8,530 nt of DNA from Listeria marthii FSL S4-120 (GTDB lineage: Bacteria; Bacillota; Bacilli; Lactobacillales; Listeriaceae), in NCBI GenBank assembly GCA_000183865.1, contig CM001047.1, positions 441,353 to 449,882 of the forward strand, in the 5' to 3' direction. How positions within the stretch are numbered: the stretch's first letter is position 1; each line of letters starts with the position of its first letter. The notes below the pieces were generated by a model. The model was not told where the DNA came from. It saw nothing but the letters and a program-made list of their open reading frames with translations, and made no database searches. Position numbers and translations under genes: made by a program. Below, piece by piece: positions 5,283 through 8,530 of the stretch.

Positions 5283-5307
5283 GTTAATTTTAATCAAACG
5301 AATTAAC
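5283..5307. repeat. Inverted repeat, possible operator
   Basis: GTTAATT (5283-5289) and AATTAAC (5301-5307) are perfect reverse complements 11 bases apart, about 60-80 bases upstream of the -10 at 5367. The spacing of about 1.7 helical turns between half-site centres would suit a dimeric regulator, but the sequence is low complexity. Confidence 0.4.
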
Positions 5308-5321
5308 AATTCAAATAAAAA

Positions 5322-5334
5322 GTAAAAATTTTAC
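5322..5334. repeat. 13-bp palindrome, possible operator
   Basis: GTAAAA-A-TTTTAC is a perfect dyad centred about 39 bases before the -10 element, roughly -50 from the predicted start. It could be a regulator site. It may also be chance in AT-rich DNA. Confidence 0.35.
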
Positions 5335-5363
5335 ATTCTGCATAACCCAAAATCAAAAAAACA

Positions 5364-5372
5364 TGCTATAAT
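5364..5372 (+). promoter_or_regulatory. Extended -10 promoter upstream of the WapA-like gene
   Basis: TGCTATAAT combines a perfect -10 (5367-5372) with the TG extension. No good -35 lies 16-18 bases upstream, which extended -10 promoters tolerate. The predicted start is near 5379, only about 12 bases before the terminator hairpin. Confidence 0.7.
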
Positions 5373-5378
5373 GATTTT

Positions 5379-5430
5379 GTTAAATTTAGAAAAGGACCAG
5401 TTTTATCTCAATTAAAACTGGTCCTTTTTT
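5379..5430 (+). ncRNA. Predicted short leader RNA (about 50 nt) or attenuated 5' UTR
   Basis: The promoter at 5364-5372 is followed at once by a strong terminator, so most transcripts should end after about 50 nt. This is either a small RNA in its own right or an attenuated leader of the WapA-like gene. I see no clear alternative pairing that would act as an antiterminator, nor a translated leader peptide. Confidence 0.45.
5391..5430 (+). terminator. Strong terminator in the leader of the WapA-like gene
   Basis: A perfect 15-bp stem, AAAGGACCAGTTTTA (5391-5405) with TAAAACTGGTCCTTT (5413-5427), has a 7-nt loop and runs into a T tract. It is the second terminator after the SDR operon, which has its own at 5211. 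It is therefore not needed for that operon and lies between the only strong promoter and the WapA-like start codon. Confidence 0.92.
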
Positions 5431-5452
5431 TAGAAAGAGGGGGATAGTGAGG

Positions 5453-5482
5453 TTGTTAGTAGGGAGATAGAAAATAGAGAAT
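5453..5482 (+). promoter_or_regulatory. Weak candidate second promoter of the WapA-like gene
   Basis: TTGTTA (5453-5458) and GAGAAT (5477-5482) with an 18-base spacer each match 4 of 6 consensus positions. It is the only candidate I find downstream of the leader terminator and would be needed if that terminator is never read through. Confidence 0.22.
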
Positions 5483-5530
5483 TTGGTAAGACAGCGAAAG
5501 ATATTACATTGAAAAGGGAGAGCTTGATAC

Positions 5531-8530
5531 ATGAAAATACATGCAAAAGCAAAGAAAGTATTAGTGACCTTGATAGCCATTATGTTATTCCTTTCACTAA
5601 TACCTGGTTATGCACCAACGGCGGAGGAGACGTCGACTGGAGTAACAGCACCAGAAAAAGAAGCGGGAGAAAAAGCACCAACAGAAGTTAAAGAAGAACG
5701 AACAGAAAATGAAGTGGTTTTTGATAATCACGACGGGAGTTTTACGAAGCAAATCTTTGCGGATCCTATCAATATGGAAGTTGACGGGGATATGAAACGC
5801 ATTGATGCAAATGTGGAGAAAGAATCAGATTCTGACATGATTGTTCCAAAACAAACACCATTAGAACTAGGTTTCTTAGAAAAAATGGAAGACGGGGCAT
5901 ATCAGAAACTAACAAAAGCTGGAGCAGAAGTTACTTTTCGCTTAAAAGGAGCACGTACAGGCGAGGAGGAACAAGCAGTTACAGACCAACCAGCGACCTA
6001 CAAAGAAAATGAAGTTACTTATGAAAATGTATTTCCTAAAACAGATTTACGGCATTTAACTTTTCCACAATCAGTAAAAGAAGACTTAGTACTACATGAA
6101 CCAAATCAAGTAGATACGTATGTATATCAAATTGAAACAAAACTAGATTTAGAGCTAGCAGAGAATGGCGATGTGCTATTCAAAAATAAATCGGACGAAA
6201 CAATGTATACGCTTCCGAAACCAGTTATGACAGATTCCAATGTCGGCGCTGAAACTGGCGAAGCAGCGTTATCCGAAAACGCTTCTTTTGAAGTAAAACA
6301 ACTGACAAAAACAGTATATGAACTACAATTAAAAGTAGACACAGCATGGTTAAATGATGCTGCGCGTGAATATCCTGTTTATATTGATCCATCTGTTCGG
6401 TTAGATGAAGTTTATAATGCTAACATTAATTCAGCTAAACCAACAGAAACCAATATCGGGAGCAAGCTTTGGGATTCTGGCCAAAATGCTTACACGTTAA
6501 AACTCGGTAAATGGGACAATTCAACAGGAAATAATGCCGCCTTTTTAAAAATGGATACGTCCACTTTAAACAAAGCGACTGTTTCTAAAGCAACGTTAAA
6601 AGTCTATAACATTTGGCACATGTCCCCAACGGTTAAAAATGATCTTTGGTATTACGAAGCCAATGCAAAATGGTCCCCGTGGCAAGTAACATGGAACACA
6701 GTACCTCCTGTAACTAGATTAGGTAGTGTCAATGTTGGTCGTGGCGAATGGGCTAATTTAGACGTAACTAAAACAGTCCAAGCATGGGCAAGTGGAACGC
6801 GAGAGAACAATGGTTTCCGCTTAGGTACGAACATCGATCAAAATTATTGGAAAAAAGTCGTAGCAAGTGAAAATAATAAAAACTATCCTTATTTGGAAGT
6901 AAATTATACGTATCCACAACCGGAAAAGCCTACTGTAAAAACGAACTCGAATGGAGTAGGTACTGGAACAGGCTTCATGGATGTATCTTGGAAGGCCGTT
7001 CCAGGAGCGACAAGTTATAATATCGTTATTTCTGACGGATACAAATACGAATATATAAATACAAAAAGTGCAGCAACGACCTGGAGCACTAAAGGAAAGA
7101 AAATTTTCCCAACAGATGACGAAATTGCTAATGGTGAATTTGAATTCCATCATGATGGCAAAGGAACTGAATTCGCCCTTGATCCGCGAGCACAATATGA
7201 AAATGCGTTTCAAGCTGGAAGTACTTTTGGACTGCGTAATCTAACGCGCTATCTATTTAGAGTGCAAGCCGTTTTCCCGGGTGGAGAAAGTCCAAATTCC
7301 GACTTGGTTTTTGCCTATATGCCAATCGAAAAACCACAACCACCTGCTGCGAAAGCTTATTCTAACTTAGCGCATAAAGAAACAGGTTATGTGGAACTTA
7401 ACTGGGAAAAGAGCCCAATGGCGGATGGCTATAAAGTCCTTGTATTCAATGGAAAAGCTTACGAAGAATACGATGTCGGCGCAGAAACAAAATGGACAAC
7501 ACAAAATAAAGGAATTTGGCCAACTAAAGAAGAGATTGCAGATGGTAAATTTGCCCTTCATCATGACGGAAAAGGCGCCGAACTAGCAAAAGATCCTTCC
7601 CCGGTTTATACCAATTCTGGCGGGAATTATAAAGAACGCAAAAATTACTGGTTCCGAGTTATTGCATATCAAAAAGCAGGAAATAACGCCACAAGTATCC
7701 AATCCGAACCAGCAACGCCAACTATTCCAGAAGTAGTAAATAAACAACTAGGAATGGTGGATTACTGGACAAGTGTTCCAGTACGCGGCGGGCAAGTGAA
7801 CGCTACAAACGGAAACTTTTTATTCCATGAAACAGATTTCAATTTAGAAGGCCGTGGTCCAAGCATCAATGTCGACCGTACTTTTAACAGCCAAGATGAC
7901 GCAACAGGAATTTTCGGTAAAGGCTGGACAAGTACCCTCGAAGAAAGACTAATTGAAGAAGAAAACGGCAATATCTTATGGGTGGAATCGGATAAAAAAG
8001 TCCATCGCTTCACTAAAAAAGGCGACAAATACGAGGCACCACCGGGCATTTATTCAGAAATCACTAAAAAAGCAGACGGCTATTTGAAAATAGAAGAAGA
8101 TAAGTCAGAAACACGCTTTTTAGCTGACGGACGATTAAAATCCGAAAAAGATACAAAAGGTAACGAATTAACATACGCGTATACCGATGGAAAACTAACA
8201 AGCATGCACGACGCTTCCGGACGTACCGTAACTTTAGCGTATGAAGGCGAGCTAGTAAAAGAACTTGTTGGACCAGAAGACCGGAAAATCAGTTACACCT
8301 ATAATGACAAACAAGAGCTAATCAGTTCATCAACCGCCCGCGGAAAACTATATCGCTACGGCTACACAGATGGCCTATTAACAGCAGTTTATGATCCAAA
8401 ACACACAGAAGAAAAACCATACGCAACAACCTTTGCTTATGAAGAGGAAAAACTAACAGAAATAACCGATCCAGTCGGCAAAAAAACCACCCTTTCCTAC
8501 GATAAAGAAGAACAAAAAACTACTTTAACA
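5531..8530 (+). CDS. WapA-like secreted YD/RHS-repeat protein, N-terminal 1000 codons (3' end outside window)
   Basis: The frame is open from ATG 5531 to the last base, giving 1000 residues. GGGAG at 5516-5520 is the RBS, 10 bases away. Residues 1-31 are a signal peptide (Lys-rich start, hydrophobic core 10-24, cleavage likely after Ala28 or Ala31), followed by an acidic Glu/Lys/Pro linker. Residues about 60-295 resemble the N-terminal beta region of WapA. About 297-460 is a DNRLRE-type carbohydrate/wall-binding module (TNIGSKLWDSG, ending NYPYLEVNYTY). Two related FN3-like modules follow (466-597 and 601-733), each with an HHDGKG loop. About 750-850 is the RHS entry domain (NATNGNF at 757-763, then a VDRTF segment). 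From about 866 YD repeats begin (DGRLKSEKDTKGNELTYAYT). B. subtilis WapA is over 2300 residues and delivers a variable C-terminal toxin by contact. That end and its immunity gene would be off-window. It occupies the place of inlA in L. monocytogenes. Confidence 0.9.
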   Translation, partial: MKIHAKAKKVLVTLIAIMLFLSLIPGYAPTAEETSTGVTAPEKEAGEKAPTEVKEERTENEVVFDNHDGSFTKQIFADPINMEVDGDMKRIDANVEKESDSDMIVPKQTPLELGFLEKMEDGAYQKLTKAGAEVTFRLKGARTGEEEQAVTDQPATYKENEVTYENVFPKTDLRHLTFPQSVKEDLVLHEPNQVDTYVYQIETKLDLELAENGDVLFKNKSDETMYTLPKPVMTDSNVGAETGEAALSENASFEVKQLTKTVYELQLKVDTAWLNDAAREYPVYIDPSVRLDEVYNANINSAKPTETNIGSKLWDSGQNAYTLKLGKWDNSTGNNAAFLKMDTSTLNKATVSKATLKVYNIWHMSPTVKNDLWYYEANAKWSPWQVTWNTVPPVTRLGSVNVGRGEWANLDVTKTVQAWASGTRENNGFRLGTNIDQNYWKKVVASENNKNYPYLEVNYTYPQPEKPTVKTNSNGVGTGTGFMDVSWKAVPGATSYNIVISDGYKYEYINTKSAATTWSTKGKKIFPTDDEIANGEFEFHHDGKGTEFALDPRAQYENAFQAGSTFGLRNLTRYLFRVQAVFPGGESPNSDLVFAYMPIEKPQPPAAKAYSNLAHKETGYVELNWEKSPMADGYKVLVFNGKAYEEYDVGAETKWTTQNKGIWPTKEEIADGKFALHHDGKGAELAKDPSPVYTNSGGNYKERKNYWFRVIAYQKAGNNATSIQSEPATPTIPEVVNKQLGMVDYWTSVPVRGGQVNATNGNFLFHETDFNLEGRGPSINVDRTFNSQDDATGIFGKGWTSTLEERLIEEENGNILWVESDKKVHRFTKKGDKYEAPPGIYSEITKKADGYLKIEEDKSETRFLADGRLKSEKDTKGNELTYAYTDGKLTSMHDASGRTVTLAYEGELVKELVGPEDRKISYTYNDKQELISSSTARGKLYRYGYTDGLLTAVYDPKHTEEKPYATTFAYEEEKLTEITDPVGKKTTLSYDKEEQKTTLT

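Larger units (their letters stand above)
5252..5530. other. Non-coding upstream region of the WapA-like gene
   Basis: This stretch holds no credible ORF. It is very AT-rich in its first half (5252-5390), which has two inverted repeats (5283-5307 and 5322-5334) and an extended -10 promoter. A strong terminator follows (5391-5430), then about 100 purine-rich bases leading to the RBS. A 14-codon ORF from 5371 overlaps the -10 element and is not likely to be translated. Confidence 0.75.

Noticed and set aside
5331..5355. Possible PrfA box upstream of the WapA-like gene
   Set aside because: TTACATTCTGCATAA at a fitting distance lacks the TTAACA/TGTTAA halves, and ATAACCCAAAATCA matches poorly and lies only 11 bases from the -10 instead of about 22.
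5371..5415. 14-codon ORF that might be a leader peptide
   Set aside because: Its ATG overlaps the -10 element, so it precedes the expected transcription start, and it has no Shine-Dalgarno.
5509..5691. Plus-strand ORF of 60 codons overlapping the WapA-like start
   Set aside because: It is out of frame with the signal peptide and linker of the real gene. The other frame gives a sound signal peptide and RBS.
6821..7213. Minus-strand ORF of 130 codons inside the WapA-like gene
   Set aside because: The plus frame is a continuous 1000-codon protein with recognisable modules. The minus ORF is Cys/Phe/Ile-rich antisense sequence with no RBS or domain.
1..8530. Mobile elements, CRISPR arrays, tRNA or rRNA genes
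   Set aside because: I saw no transposase or integrase frames, no regularly spaced repeats, no cloverleaf and no rRNA-like segments.

Overview
The window is chromosomal DNA from a low-GC Gram-positive, most likely a Listeria. The gene order is GH38 alpha-mannosidase, then a convergent LysR-type regulator, then a divergent hexapeptide acetyltransferase and an SDR oxidoreductase. From memory this matches lmo0429-lmo0430-lmo0431-lmo0432 of L. monocytogenes, which lies just upstream of inlA-inlB. Here the gene after the oxidoreductase is not an internalin. It is a large secreted WapA-like YD/RHS-repeat protein, as I recall for L. innocua-type genomes. No search was run, so the species call is an inference.

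Layout: 1-1806 is the C-terminal two thirds of an alpha-mannosidase, closed by a strong terminator. 1943-2458 is an unrecognised 171-residue protein that looks like an internal duplication. 2494-2786 is a compact locus with all the parts of an Fst/par type I toxin-antitoxin module: a 34-residue Fst-like toxin on the minus strand (2612-2716) that is too short for ordinary gene calling, a convergent promoter for a ~60-nt antitoxin RNA, a shared bidirectional terminator, and direct repeats that place antitoxin complementarity over the toxin start codon. 2886-3761 (minus) is the LysR regulator. It shares a 117-bp divergent promoter region with the acetyltransferase-SDR operon (3879-5205). 5206-5530 is a non-coding leader with two inverted repeats and an extended -10 promoter followed at once by a strong terminator, so a short RNA or an attenuator. 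5531 to the window end is the first 1000 codons of the WapA-like protein, still open at the edge.

How the parts may work together: the LysR protein probably controls the divergent acetyltransferase-oxidoreductase pair and itself. The mannosidase is the tail of a sugar-utilisation operon. The 171-residue gene and the par-like module lie between two terminators in about 1 kb and may be an accessory insertion in an otherwise conserved gene order. The WapA-like protein is probably a wall-associated polymorphic toxin whose toxic C-terminus and immunity gene lie beyond the window. The main discovery is the par-like locus.
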